A stretch of DNA of 64,000 bases from Flammula alnicola (GCA_015499995.1 JADNRV010000036.1:1-64000), one strand, 5' to 3'. Positions 20,944 to 32,577 are shown, numbered from the stretch's first letter. Notes: generated by a model not told the origin, from the letters alone. A program made the numbers and translations.

Positions 20944-22495
20944 ATGTCGTCTTCTCCACCTCATCCCAGCTCCACGCCTGCTTCATCCTCTCCTTTTTCT
21001 TCATCGACCGTGCTAGCCAATGTCAATCCAGCAGTAGCAACTGCACTGGCAAACGTTATGGAGAACCTTCTCAAGGAGTCGATCAACAAAGGCTCATCCT
21101 CGAAAAGGTATACAATTTCACTAGTAGTCTTGATAAATCTAACTACGGATGGAGAACTTCAACAGATGTCGACGACGAAGACAAAGAGAATAGTGGGAGG
21201 GATGATTCCTACATGTCATATGGAAGACAATATGCCCGTTCCGGTGACATATTTGCCTCCATTGACGATGTTATTCAGTTTGGAGTTGCCCGTGCCATTT
21301 CTGACAGTGACGATGAGCGAGAGCAGACAGCAGTGTATGTTTCAACCTCATTCGCTAAACCAGCCTTTTTTTGATGAAAAAGTTTAGGGAAACCCAACGT
21401 GAGGAGAGCTGGGAGCTTTTGTGCTCCCGGATTCCCAATTTCCGCTCAGAGATGGTTGCGCTCGCTGATCAGAGGAAACTGCGTCGTCGTGTTGCCCGCA
21501 AGGTGCTGCTGCCCTGTTCATTCATTCTTGTTTATTTAGCACATCCTTACAGATCGGCGAAGGCGTCCATAATGTTAGGGCCGAGGATGCATCCAGCCTC
21601 AAGAACATGATCCTCGACTACCTCCTCATGGACACCACCGCTCAATTGGATCCACAGATCAAACGTAAAGGTAAAAAAGCTGATCGTGGTTTTCAGCATC
21701 GCGTCACAGCAGCTCTCCTTTGTCCTCTCAAATATGAAGCGACCCAACAGTAAGTCATCATACTTCTTTTCAAGCCATTTTCTAAAATTTATCTAGGACA
21801 TACAGTGACATTCTCGCTGGAAAGAAATGTCTTACCGCATATGATCTACCTCGCTTTCTCTACCCTGACGGGCATGCTTACAATCCTGACGACATGGATA
21901 CTGGTGTCCTCCATGGACATCTTCTTCTCCGTGTATGTCGTATATCTGGTCGATGCTTCATGTGTTGACGTATCTCCGACCCACATAGGTTGCGAAACAT
22001 ATCTTTCAAGGTCCAACAGCTGCCCTCGAGCGGCCTGGCTATCATCGTGGAAGGCGAGGGAATGCAGCACTTATGGGAATGACTGCCATGACCCCTCGTG
22101 CTATTGCGTATATTGCTATCCAAGTAAGACATTTTGTTCTTCCAATTTACATTCACAGTCTCACTTGTACCATAATTTAGGCCCGATTCGCAATCAGCGC
22201 AGTGGATACATGGGCACCCGTTGAGGGGAACTTTGACTACAATGCATTCTTTTGGGTCATCGTCAGTCTCTTTGACGATGGAGAGGGAGAAGATATCATT
22301 AAGTTATATAACGAGTATGTTTCTACTTCTATCATCGAACCTTTCTGATCTTCCATGACTAGACATGTCTTTGGCACACCATCCACCACCGAGAATCCCG
22401 TCGCAGAGGCAGACCCACCTGCAGAATCTGATATTGCACGGTTGAAGGCCCAGCGCGCAGCAAAACGTGCGCGTCTGGATCTGAATGTAGCTTGA
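20944..22495 (+). CDS. DUF6698 family protein
   Basis: ATG 20944 to TGA 22493-22495 with about seven exons. After a Ser/Pro-rich start, an acidic region (STDVDDEDKENSG) and a helical block (SWELLCSRIPNFRSEM) lead to the diagnostic core: a GFQHRVTAALLCPLKYEA block, YDLPRFLYPDGHAYNPDD, LLLRVAKHIFQGPTAALE, MTAMTPRAIAYIAIQARFAI and FDYNAFFWVIVSLFDD. The end is basic (LKAQRAAKRARLDL). DUF6698 is a family expanded in Agaricomycetes with unknown function, often near transposons. Splice sites checked by frame include AAAAG|GTATAC with acceptor ATGGAG. It may be an accessory of the Plavaka element or an independent neighbour. Confidence 0.8.
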
Positions 22496-23030
22496 TGTAT
22501 CCTGCCGCTGCTGTTAATGTTGTATAATACTTTTGTTTTTCTTGGGTTCGTTCTCTGATATATGTATTGTATTGCCATGTAATCCATACATTATCTAATG
22601 TCTAATTGCGTTCCCTTCCCTTCTTTTCGTTCCAATGTTGATATGGCTTTATGAGATATCTCATAGCTGGTTTGAGGTGGATCCACCCTTACCCGAAAAC
22701 ATAAAGGTGATTAAAATTGGGAATCTCCCAAACCAATATCGCACATTGTAAGTTAAGAAAAGTCATGGCTGGACTGATATACTCATATATATATGGAAAA
22801 CCCTGGTGAGGATTGGCAATTTCTCGAATATGATAATGCCAGGTAAGGCGGGGTGAACCTTGCCAACCGTGACAAGGATCGTCAACTTCACAGACCTGGT
22901 GAAGATTGTACAATATTAGGTTTCAGGTAAGGCATTTTGGTTAATTGGCAATCGCGCGGGAGAATGTCTGGATTATGCTAGATTGGGGACATGGTAAGGG
23001 TATATCAACGTATATCTGCTTTTCCCGCTT
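22496..23030. repeat. Right-hand repeat-rich region, possible Plavaka end
   Basis: No gene. Between 22790 and 22960 there are many TGCCA/TTGGCAA/TGACAAG-type hexamers, comparable to 280-560. Both regions also share the short string ATCGCGCGGG (near 549 and 22953). This fits subterminal repeats of a single large element spanning about 0.3-23.0 kb, but precise inverted ends and a target duplication were not found. Confidence 0.4.
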
Positions 23031-24160
23031 TTGCTGATGAATGCTAAGGATACGTGTTCTCTCTTCCACTCATCCTCGGACCCTTCTCCTATTGACGAAT
23101 CGCATCGCGGCGATATCAAATTTAACTCGGCGTCGGTTCAGCTACGTTGTCATTGCTCTCAAGTGATAGGTACAGCTGTAGATGCAGCAGCCTTCGGTCG
23201 CTCTTCCATCCTCCACTCGACCGCCGCTGCCTTCCCCGTTTCCGCCCTCCCCAGCCGCGCTGGCCATCCACTGCCTTCTCCGTGCCAACCTCACACCCTC
23301 CCACAACTTCAAAGCCCCTCCATCCATCAAGGATCCCTCCCTCCCTCAGGTCGTGCAATGCGCTTTGTACGTTGGAAGCCGCGAGAACGACATTGGGTTC
23401 AACCAACGCGTGTATGCGGTGGTGCATGGCGAACGACTGGGGTAGCAAACGACATCAAGGTGAGTAACGATACTCGGTACTGATGAGAATCACGCACCTA
23501 TCTGACGTTCCATCCCCAGTTTCGACTCCGTTTCACCCCCAAACTGTCGCGATCGCCGCTCTGTCACCAAGGCACGCGGTATCAGCCACGGGAAGGCATC
23601 GAGAACCAAGGAATCGCGTACCATCCCTAGTCCAGAACCCCATATCTAGCGACAAGATAGTCTCGATGATGACAGCACAGGCACAGCAAACGGGTGGGAT
23701 TTGACGCCTCAGAAATGAGCAGGCGCGGAGTAGCAAAGAATCACGTACCCAGGACACCCTAGCACCTTGTTTCCAGTCGCAACGATAGCCTAGTCAGCGT
23801 CGATGCGCCCGTCGACTCCTTTCCACACAGCTGCGCCCTTCTCGACTTCATTCCCTCAGAAATGCCGTCTCTTTTGTCCCTGTTATCCACTGCTTTGAAC
23901 AGTTACAACCACCTCCGTTGCGAAAAGGCCACTTCTGACTCCCGGACAACGAAACATGAACAATGAGCACAGCCTTGATACCCGTATCAGTGTCGCATCC
24001 ACGGGGTAAGTCCCTGGATCAGCCTCTTCGTCTATTTATGTTCGAAGCAGAGCTAACAGAAAAATGTCTTGTGCAGATCCCTCGTTGTGGCAAAGTTCAT
24101 GTTGCGTTGAGCCCAACCTTTCCATATCTCTTCTTTTGCGAAATCGCGCCCAGCTTTTCC
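23031..24160 (+). other. Unassigned region with gene-fragment-like stretches
   Basis: A plus-strand reading at about 23266-23445 (containing LPQVVQCALYVGSREND and FNQRVYAVVHGE) and another at about 23780-23960 look coding in composition but are broken by stops and I cannot identify them. Direct repeats of the string AATCACG(C/T)ACC occur at about 23489, 23612 and 23739. Either relics of a gene or parts of an unusual one with small exons. Confidence 0.3.
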
Positions 24161-25925
24161 ATGAAGATCGTCAAGCATCGCATCTTTCGCCTCCCTGGCC
24201 GCAAGCAAGCCGCAACGCAGGCAGAAGAGCCAACTAAGCCCACTATCGCAGAGAAGAAGTTCAAGAAGAAAGCTCTTCTAATAGGCATCCAGCGAGTTCG
24301 CGAGGACGAGAATGAAGTCATTTCCCCCGTTTCCCCAATAGGGAGGAAGTCGCCAGTGAATGGGAGAAACAAAAAGTCAAAACGGAGGGCCAGGAGGAAG
24401 CAGAGCACACGAGATGCGCTGAAGGGACCGCATCGTGATGTGAGGGCCATGCGGGACCTGTTGGTCAGTGAGTATTCCGCTTGCCGGCGTCTCTCGCAAA
24501 TTAACTGATAAGCCAAAGATGTTTATCACTATGATCCGCAAGATATTACCGTGCTCATTGATGACGACCATCCCTTTCATAAACAACCTACTAGGGACAA
24601 CATAGTACGTTTTCTATATCTTTGTTAGAAGAATGTCTAGCCGATGTCCTTCATAAATATTTAGCTGGAGGAGATCGATAATCTGATCAGGGATGCTCAA
24701 GAGAACGATCGATTTTTCTTCCACTGCGAGTTCCTTCCCTTCTTCGTATATCCCGCTCTCTCTGAACTCTTTTCTACTTATCTAGTTTCTGGTCATTCAG
24801 ACCAAGAGGATACCGACGACATCGAAGAGGAGGACAGGAAGAATGAATGTAAGCAAGATTACTTGATCTCGAGGACGCAATTGTGACGCCATGTCAAGTT
24901 ATAGTCACCTCAGATGGAAAGAGAATCAAGGATGACGTGAGTAACAGATTTTCTCAGCTCATCAGCCTGCTTATCGAAATTTTAGGAGCTTCGGTCTAAT
25001 CTCGCCATGCCCCTTCCTCCCAAGAGTTCATTAATGGTACGTTATCATATTGCATCCTATGGACGGTCTCTCATCTGCTCATAGGCTGTCTTTGACTCGT
25101 GTCATTCCGGCACGCTACTGGATCTCAAACATTTCCGTTGCAACCGAGTCTACGTCCCGTGGCTGAACAAGGGTTATAGAAGGACGAACTCGCTTTGGAA
25201 TTCGAATAAGCAAATGCACGCTAGTAAGACCACCTGGCGATCACATCTCCAAAGGGCAGAGCTGATCGCCATCTACACAGAGATCTCCTCTCGTGGCGGC
25301 CCAATTGCTCGACTCAACCAACAAATTATGCAGTGGGCGCGAACTTCGATTGATGTCCATTGTCACAGATAACCTACCATCCCCGGTACCCTGGCTGGCG
25401 GAATCAGAACAATGCATGTCTCCTGTGGCGATGTACTGCACTGGCCACTGTCGAGAGAATGATCTTCTCACATATGAAGATGCCGTTCAAGCAGACGTTG
25501 TAAGCATCCTCGCCGTCCTTGAAGCCCTTTCCCTGCTATAACTGAAATCCGTACAGATCTCGATTTCTTCTTCGAAGGATAGCCAGATATCATGGGAAGC
25601 CGCGAATGGGACTTCAATGACCCAGGTACGTACATAGCTCTACCACGAATTTGTTTGTGCATAACGACTGACAGGACCTATTTGCAGGCCCTAGTCAAGA
25701 TACTCAGTACGAACAGTCTTTCGCTATTGTACCTTCGATGTATACTTAGATTGGCTCCTAGATAACAACGCGCACCCGACGTTCCATGATCTTTTAACCC
25801 TCGTCAGGTATGTCGACTCTGCGCCTCCTTGTCTGCGCCCAGAAGATGGCTGACAAGATATCATTCCCTTTAGCCACAACATCCATTCATTTTACGTCGA
25901 TCTGCACTCTAGGGCTCGAGAGTAA
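24161..25925 (+). CDS. Metacaspase-like cysteine protease (caspase domain, C14)
   Basis: ATG 24161 to TAA 25923-25925. Caspase-fold blocks are in order: KKKALLIGIQRV, LKGPHRDVRAMRDLLV, YHYDPQDITVLIDDDHP, the His motif FFFH-F-SGHSDQ, and the Cys motif VFDSCHSGTLLDL; the C-terminal half has KDSQISWE and SMTQALVKIL. Catalytic His and Cys are both present. Metacaspases cleave after Arg/Lys and act in stress and cell death. The intron after FFFH starts with GC (GCGAGT) rather than GT. After SLWNSN the frame runs into a stop in the Cys-linker region unless an extra intron is used; the frame used by the C-terminal part (CTGHCRENDLLTYED) is different. So either a missed intron or a frameshift near 25220-25290. 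This family is multicopy in mushrooms; a decaying copy is possible. Confidence 0.72.
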
Positions 25926-26490
25926 CCGACATCACTTCTCGTCGTCAACGCGCACCGGAGTTCGTCAGAGGTGTTGACAACCATTCCAGGTGTCTACAGA
26001 TGATTGTCTCCAAGACTCGAGTGCGATTCTGCTACCTAGATATCGACCCGACCTGCCTTTACCCTAGCAAGCCCCGCCGCCAGCCTCGCTGGTGGATAGG
26101 GAACGTAATTGCAATTGTGCACCCACACCCACACCCACGGCCGCCAAACGTATAATGGATAGATGGACGGAAGCCCCAGGCGGTCGCTCTCCTTTCACTT
26201 CCATGTATGACCCTGGCACCGGCTTACGAGCAGAGCACTGTCGTGGCGGCGGCAATGCCTGCTGGTGGAGGAGGAGTCAGGATAACTAGTCTAGAGCTAC
26301 GAGGTAAGCATCGGCATCGTCTCGGACAGTCAACGAATGCTCACAAACGAGTGCCTCGTACTTATTCAGGAGATGCGGCTTACTAACTAAGAAACTTGAA
26401 TCCGCCCACTAATTTCAGCGGGACGGCGAGCCGTCGCACGCATAACGGGCGCTAGGCAGGTAATGAGTGGGCAATGAGTGGGCAATTAAT
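25926..26490. other. Intergenic, no confident gene
   Basis: Downstream of the metacaspase. A short CACCCACACC microsatellite lies at about 26120-26140, and an 11-bp tandem (AATGAGTGGGC) at about 26464-26485. No conserved coding segment seen. Confidence 0.35.
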
Positions 26491-26865
26491 CGAGGATTTT
26501 TTTATACTTTAAATGCTGGATACCGTGTAAGATTTTTTAAAATGTTACTTAATATTTGAAGTATAAAGACTTCTAAGACGTTGTCACATATTCATTATAT
26601 AAAGCAACGTATCGGAATTTTTAATACTTAAAATTTAAGATATTCCCGATTGTTATCCTAGTCTTAAAATACTTGACTTCGTATAAAGCACCTTTCAATG
26701 TAATCAAAGATTTTAAATCTAAGATATCCCTACATGGTGTTGAGTATTTAAAATAGAATAATTTCTTGTACGTTATCCGACATTTTAAATACGAAATAAG
26801 ATTGTAGAATTTCCTACACTTAAAATCCTTGATAACGTACTTGATACACATCAAAAGGAGCTTTT
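26490..26865. repeat. AT-rich block with spaced TTTAAAT/CTTAAAAT motifs
   Basis: About 375 bp of much higher AT content than either flank. TTTTAAAT, ACTTAAAAT or close variants recur roughly every 30-60 bp (near 26535, 26627, 26664, 26711, 26747, 26789 and 26819), often next to AAGATATCCC or CGTTATCCGA-like strings. It looks like a degenerate short repeat array or a transposon relic. Confidence 0.45.
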
Positions 26866-27204
26866 AATGTTGGAACCACCGGTGTGTAAGTCGCCCAACT
26901 GTCGAAAGTGCATGAGCCCTATCTTAGGAAAATCAGTGTTAGCTAGACAAAAGGGGAGCAAGCTCCCCAATAAGATTGACTCGTTTGGAGACCTTGAAAC
27001 TTCGATAATCCCATCCTTGCCCGATGTCGACAGTTGGCCATTCCGTCGATATAACCCCTGTTGGTACGTGGATTTGTGTACCCCGCAGCCTCGACTACGA
27101 CATTTTCTTCTATCGCCTCACAACTGATTATCTGTTCAGCACTAGGCAATCCGCCCCAATCCCGGACGCTCAAAAAACGGAGGGAACGGGAGGAGGACGA
27201 CTTG

Positions 27205-28538
27205 ATGATGGACTATTTTTCGCTGGACGACTGTCGTTTGGTGCCTGGTACCGAAGATGTAGAAGCCATGGCAGGTTCCACCACCTTCTTGTACCAAACC
27301 GACGACACGCGTTATGAAACCGGATTTACCGTTACCGTCTACTATTGGTGGAATGAGTGCGATGCTAGCTGTGTGGAAAATCAGGTCTTGCAAACTGAAA
27401 GTCATCTTGATCTGAAGACATTCCGAAACGAGGTGCGCACGCTTCCAAATGCCGCGATCCAACTAACTTTATTCCGCCGGATTATGGCGTACAGATCCTC
27501 AACCGAATTGATAACTTGCTGCCTGTTACCTTGGTTAAAGTCGAGACGGTCAATGGGACCTTAGAGGTCTCTGTCCTGCCGAGGAATTTACCTGAAGAGA
27601 AGGCGTATCTCCATATTCCTGACACGTTGGCCACCGTTTCGCGTGTCTCGATCTCTCTTCTCCGAAAATGCCCCGTGATGACTTCACATTTTCACATCGA
27701 TATCGTCACCATAGCCGGAGACCCCACAGGATCCCGGTACGTGTTCAAGAGGTATGGAATACCCATAGATCGAGAAGATGGACCGATGAGCGCTCTCCTT
27801 TCCGAGGTTGAGCATCTCAACCGCCTCCAATCCCCTTTCATTATCAAGCCCGTCTTCCTTGTAACCGACGACTCGAATTCCTGGTTCCGTGGATACCTGA
27901 TGCCATTCATGCCTGCAGGAACATTGACCGATGTATTCGACGACCTGTTAATAAAAGGAAATACGGATCAAGACTCGATGCTTGAGCCGGTGGTCTTGAA
28001 TCCCAAGTTTTTAGAGACGTTCTCTCGAGTCAGCGGTGAAGATATAATTTCTATAAAACCCTCCATCTCGAAGCTTAGCTGGCCGCTGAAGCATACCTGG
28101 TCAATCGAAGCCACAAGCGGTGTTGTCGTTCTTCATGATAATGGCATATGCAGCGGCGACATCAAACTGGACAACATTCTCCTCGGTCAAGATGGCCACC
28201 TGCAGCACATCGATGTCGCACCTCAGGATGGATACACCGAGCTTTACGTCGCTCCAGAATTTGATTTATTAGAGCCTGGCATTGTCTTTCCGCTAACCAG
28301 AGCAAGAGATATATTTGCTCTCGGGATTGTCCTATGGCAGATCGCAGAAGAGGTTGGGAGGTTTGAGAGAGAGGATCGATCCGGACCACCCAGCTTAGTG
28401 TGGAGAGATGGGCAAGGGTCTACGCCTCAGTGGTATCGAGACCTCGCAGATCGTTGCATCGCATGGGACGTGGACAAACGGCCATCTGCTAGGGATATTT
28501 TGGATGTATTGCATGGGGCTAAAAGTCAAAAACTGTGA
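27205..28538 (+). CDS. Protein kinase-like gene, degenerate and probably frameshifted
   Basis: The N-terminal part (from ATG 27205: YFSLDDCRLVPGTED, FRNEVRTLPNAAIQ) continues in a second frame from about 27455 (PTNFIPPDYGVQILNRID) to TGA at 28536-28538, so a one-base shift or an unseen small intron is needed. The kinase domain is recognisable: RYVFKRYG (ATP-site Lys region), a GYLMPFMPAGTL hinge, SGDIKLDNILL as catalytic loop, YVAPEF as APE motif, and FALGIVLWQIAE (helix F). The HRD histidine/arginine are not kept (CSGD), and the DFG position reads IDVAPQ. The Lys/Asp of the catalytic loop are present. This pattern fits a pseudokinase or a decaying paralogue of a basidiomycete-specific kinase family. 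Confidence 0.6.
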
Positions 28539-28617
28539 TAACGCGCCAACGACAACTTGAACGAAAGAAAAACTTAAAAATTGAAAATGCACTTCATTCT
28601 ATAACTTTGTTGAACTC
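28535..28617 (+). repeat. Direct repeat, copy 1 (partner 29282-29354)
   Basis: About 75-80 bp overlapping the end of the kinase-like gene: GATA(A)CGCGCCAAC, GAAAGAAAAACTT, then GAAAATGCACTTCATTC and TATAACTTTGTTGAAC. The same series of strings recurs at 29282-29354 with few differences. Confidence 0.75.
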
Positions 28618-29850
28618 AGCTGAAGCCCAAGCACAGCCAGCTACCCACATTTTCCCTCGGGGTTAGAACAGCGGGGGTAGTTTTGTCCTTACGAGTCGGT
28701 CCGTCGGATGCATCATTTACCAACCCGAGAAGCATGCGCACCCTTCCACTGATTGAACATCCGCGAAATCAGTAAAACCCGACACCAACAAAAAAAAAAC
28801 TTGATATGAAACTTACATGAAAGCACTCTCGCGATCGAATATCCGCCCATCCAGCCCGGAAAGCGTTATATTTCTGCGAACGAACCTTCATAAGAACGGC
28901 CAAACCGGAAATACAGAACTTGCCCCGCCAGCCAGGAAGTATGAAGGATCATCATGAATTCTACCGGTTATGTTTCTGAGTTCTCTTGTCACCGCTTCGC
29001 CTGTATTACGCAGTGGGTAACGGTAGATATACTTATGGGAGGTATGACTGGATTAAGGGCTGTCAGGGTGGAAGTCATATGTATCAACCTTTTGTCTTCG
29101 AATTCCAGACTGGAAAAAGGACCACTTACCTCAACCCTGCCTCAACCAACCCGAATCCCTGGAAGCCAGAAGCCAGAAGCCAGAAGCCGTCAAATCGGAA
29201 TCCTTGACCCACCCAGGCAGAACATTCTTGCCCAAACACCCAAACCCCTGTGGATCCCGGGCCAAACAGCTAAACAAAAATCGTGATACGCGCCAACAAC
29301 AACAAAAGAAAAACTTGAAAATCGAAAATGCACTTCATTCTATAACTTTGTTGAACGCGATTATACTAATTACAACCTTCATATACGATATACGAATTGA
29401 CGGTGACAGCGAAAAAAAAAAAAGAAAGCTCGAGTGTGTGTGAAGGAAGAGTGAGATGGGAGATGTGAGTTGAAAGCGATCGACGAGTAAGGTAAAAACT
29501 CAAAGAGTAAGTAGACAGCAAATTGCGTTTTGGCCACGGAATGAAAAGAGAAAAGAAAAGCAAAAAAAAAAGAGTGTGATTGCGCTCGAACATGAGCATG
29601 AGAACGTGTAATCAAAGGAGAATACACGCAAAGTAAAAATCAATTGTAAAGACACGAAAGAAAATCCGGATAATACGCAGACTTGGCGCAACACCAGACA
29701 ACTAGAATTCGTGAATGTCAAAAGGTCCATCCAACGAAACAAAAATGCGACGAAGGGGCAACTTGTGCGCGCTTCTCGACCGGAAGCACCTTCCTTCCTT
29801 CCTTGTCGACGGACGACCGTGATTGATGCTCGAACACCAACCACCCACAT
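28618..29850. other. Intergenic region between kinase-like gene and P450
   Basis: No gene recognised. It contains the second copy of the 75-bp direct repeat (29282-29354), an AAGCCAG(A) short tandem at 29162-29190, and A-rich tracts at 28790 and 29410. Confidence 0.4.
29282..29354 (+). repeat. Direct repeat, copy 2
   Basis: Copy of 28535-28617. The 660 bp between copies could be an inserted or duplicated segment; the copies could also be long terminal direct repeats of a small relic. No terminal TG..CA signature was seen. Confidence 0.7.
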
Positions 29851-32577
29851 TCAAGCACCGAGAACCTCCGCCTGCCTGATCAACGAAAGCGCCTTCGGTC
29901 CTCTCGGACGCATATCGCACTCGAACTGGTTCGGCATCCTACAAACAAACGTCAGCATGGTCCTGTCTTTTTTACCATAACAGTGACACGCGATAGTGGC
30001 GGATAGAGAATAGAGAGGAAGGAGTAGAGGGAGTAGAGGCCCACCTAAAGATCGGGTTATCAAACTCCACCACCGGTTCGACCGTATTCCCATGCTCATC
30101 GACCGCTTTCGCGATGTCCAGCGTGGCGAGCATGGACGCGATGAGGAGCCACACGGACGACTCGACGAGGTTCATCCCTGGGCATTGTCTGCAAATATAT
30201 CATGCACACGCACACAAATTGGAGGAAACGAGAGAGAGAGAAAGAACGGTCAGCCCTAAACGAACTACTTCCACGCGACCAGCCCAACCAAACGAAACTC
30301 GACTCACCTTCGCCCGAACCCAAACACATAATTCTTCGGATTGCGCCTCTTCTCCATCTCCGGACTGACGGGGTCCATGAACCTCTCGGGGCGGAAGACG
30401 TCCGGCTCGGGGTATATCTCTTCGTTGCGGAGCATCGCCCTGTCGTTGCCAAAAATAAAATAAAAATTGTCAGCCCATATTCCTCCAAGTCTCTTTGGAT
30501 TTTTTGGGAAGCAAGAAAGGGTTGCAACTTGAAAGACAGAAGACAAACGAAAGACAGAAGACAGACAGAAGAACGACGACGGAAACGCAGCCCACTCACC
30601 AAATATTCCCAAACACAAGCGATCCCTTGGGTATATGCATGCCATTGTACACATCGTCCTCCATCAACCGGTGCGGAAGACCTACACAAGTATCCAAAAT
30701 ATAAAAAGAAAAAGCCGTTAGACCTCCCTTCCAGCAAGACAATTCCAAGAGAAAGAAACGAAAAGACGCACTCAGCGGAACAGGCACACCCCACCTCAGC
30801 GTCTCCTTGTAAATACATTCCACTATGTATTGCAAAGTCCGTCAGTCAGCTCTCAACATAATCAAGAGTCACAAAGACACCAAAGGACACAAAAAAGACG
30901 ACGACGGCACATACCAAAAGGCAACATCGCGCGATCCGCGAACGTAGGCAGGCGGTCCGTGCCGACGACGGCGTCGAGCTCCTTTTGCGCCCGCTTCTGC
31001 GCGTCCGGGTGCTGTACCATGGCGAGTATGAAGTGCGAGACGGTCGTGATCGTCTGGTGGGGGAAAGCGAAAGGGGGTATTAATTAGTACACACATGCAT
31101 TAGAGCAAGAGTAAGACTGGAGCGGAATGGAGTGGAGTAGAGAAAAGGGACGCACGGTATCAAGGCTAGCCGAATACATCGAGTTAGCGGCCCACTTGAG
31201 GTCAAACTCGAACTGGTCCACGTCCTTGTTGCTCGGGTCCTCGAGGAGGTTCGAGCAGAACGACGGTTTGTAGTTGCCCGTTTTCTACACATTCATCCCA
31301 GAAGTCAGTATTCGTATATGCACATCCAAACCCCCCCCCCCCAAAAAAAAACCCCCCCACACCCACACACGCACTCACCATACTGCTCTTCACAAACTCA
31401 TACGGCCTCTCCACAAACTCCTCCATCTTCCGCTTCCACTTCACCGCATTCCGTCTAAACCCCGCGCCGGGCATCCACAGGGGCAAATGCCTGAGGGCCG
31501 GGAAGACGTCGACGGGCCAGATCCCGCCGCCCGACGCGATGCGGTTGGAGAGGATGTTGACGCATTCTTCGCCGAGCTCCAGGAACTCGTCTTCGCTCGG
31601 GGTGGAGGTGGAGTTGGAATTCGAGTTCACGTTCACGCTCGAGTTGGAGTTGGAGACCTCGTAGCCATAGACGACGGAGAGGACGAGGCCCCCGGAGTAC
31701 TGGCGCAGGTGCTTGGGGTATGCGGCGGGGGCGGCGAGGAGCTGCTGCAGGAAGTGGCGCGTGTTGGTGAGGAGGAGGGGGTGGTAGGAGGGGATGACGG
31801 GGATGCCGAAGGCTTTGTGCAGCAGGCGGCGCTGGCGCTTGGATTGGTCGCCGTAGCAGGTGAATGCGACCTGCGAGGGGAGGAAAGGGGGGGTTGGTGA
31901 TTAGTCGGTGTGATGTGATAGATGAATGAAGAGATGAATGAAGAGATAGGATGATGTATGACGTAGATGAGGGAAGCACTGGACGCGAGAAGACAGACAG
32001 GAAGGAAGGGAAAAAGCGGATGTTACGCAGTTCGCTGTGGCGATCCTGGTTCGACCCGGGGGAATAGGATTGAAGCGAAATGGAATGGACTGGATAGGAA
32101 GGGAATCCTCACCATGTTTTTACACCCGCATCTGTCGGGAAGAAGCGCATAAGTTTAGAGAAAGAAGTAGCAGTGGGTGAAAGGAATACGCACAACTCGC
32201 CTGCCATGACCAAGGATGGCTTATCAGAGTAGATGGACCCACGCTTGTCCAGCAGCTCAGAGGCAGCCTCGGGGCTGTTGACGAAGACGAGACCAATCCC
32301 GAGAAGGTTCAAGTACACGACATCGCCTGAACAGGGGGGGAAACCGTCAGCCACTCGCGCACGTATGCTGCAGGTCAAAAGACTAACCGTACTGCTTCGC
32401 CCACTTGGAGGCGGGCAACCACAGCTCCTTTGCTGTGAGATCCCTGATATTGCCCAATAGCGGGACGGGCTTCGGGCCTGGGGGAAGAGGTGCCGAGGAA
32501 GCTTTAGGCTTTCGAAACCACAGGAAAAGGGCGACGAGAAGGCTGGTGAGCGCGGCCCAAGCGGAAGTGCTAGTCAT
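29851..32577 (-). CDS. Cytochrome P450 monooxygenase
   Basis: ATG 32577, about eight exons, stop at 29851-29853. The N-terminus is a membrane anchor ([15 protein letters not shown]) followed by the proline hinge [14 protein letters not shown]. Further marks: [19 protein letters not shown], the helix C region [17 protein letters not shown]-helix region [21 protein letters not shown], the ExxR motif KETLRWG, PERF as RPERFMDP, and the heme loop [13 protein letters not shown] with the Cys ligand. Length is about 500 residues, normal for the family. It resembles basidiomycete P450s of the O-methylsterigmatocystin-oxidoreductase-like type; substrate unknown. The exon at 31.2-31.9 kb encodes a Ser/Asn/Thr-rich insertion ([13 protein letters not shown]) not usual in P450s. 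ER membrane location expected. Confidence 0.9.

Noticed and set aside
27061..27204. Upstream extension of the kinase-like gene to 27061
   Set aside because: That start is not ATG and the added residues lie before a plausible ATG pair at 27205/27208; a real 5' exon may exist but cannot be fixed.
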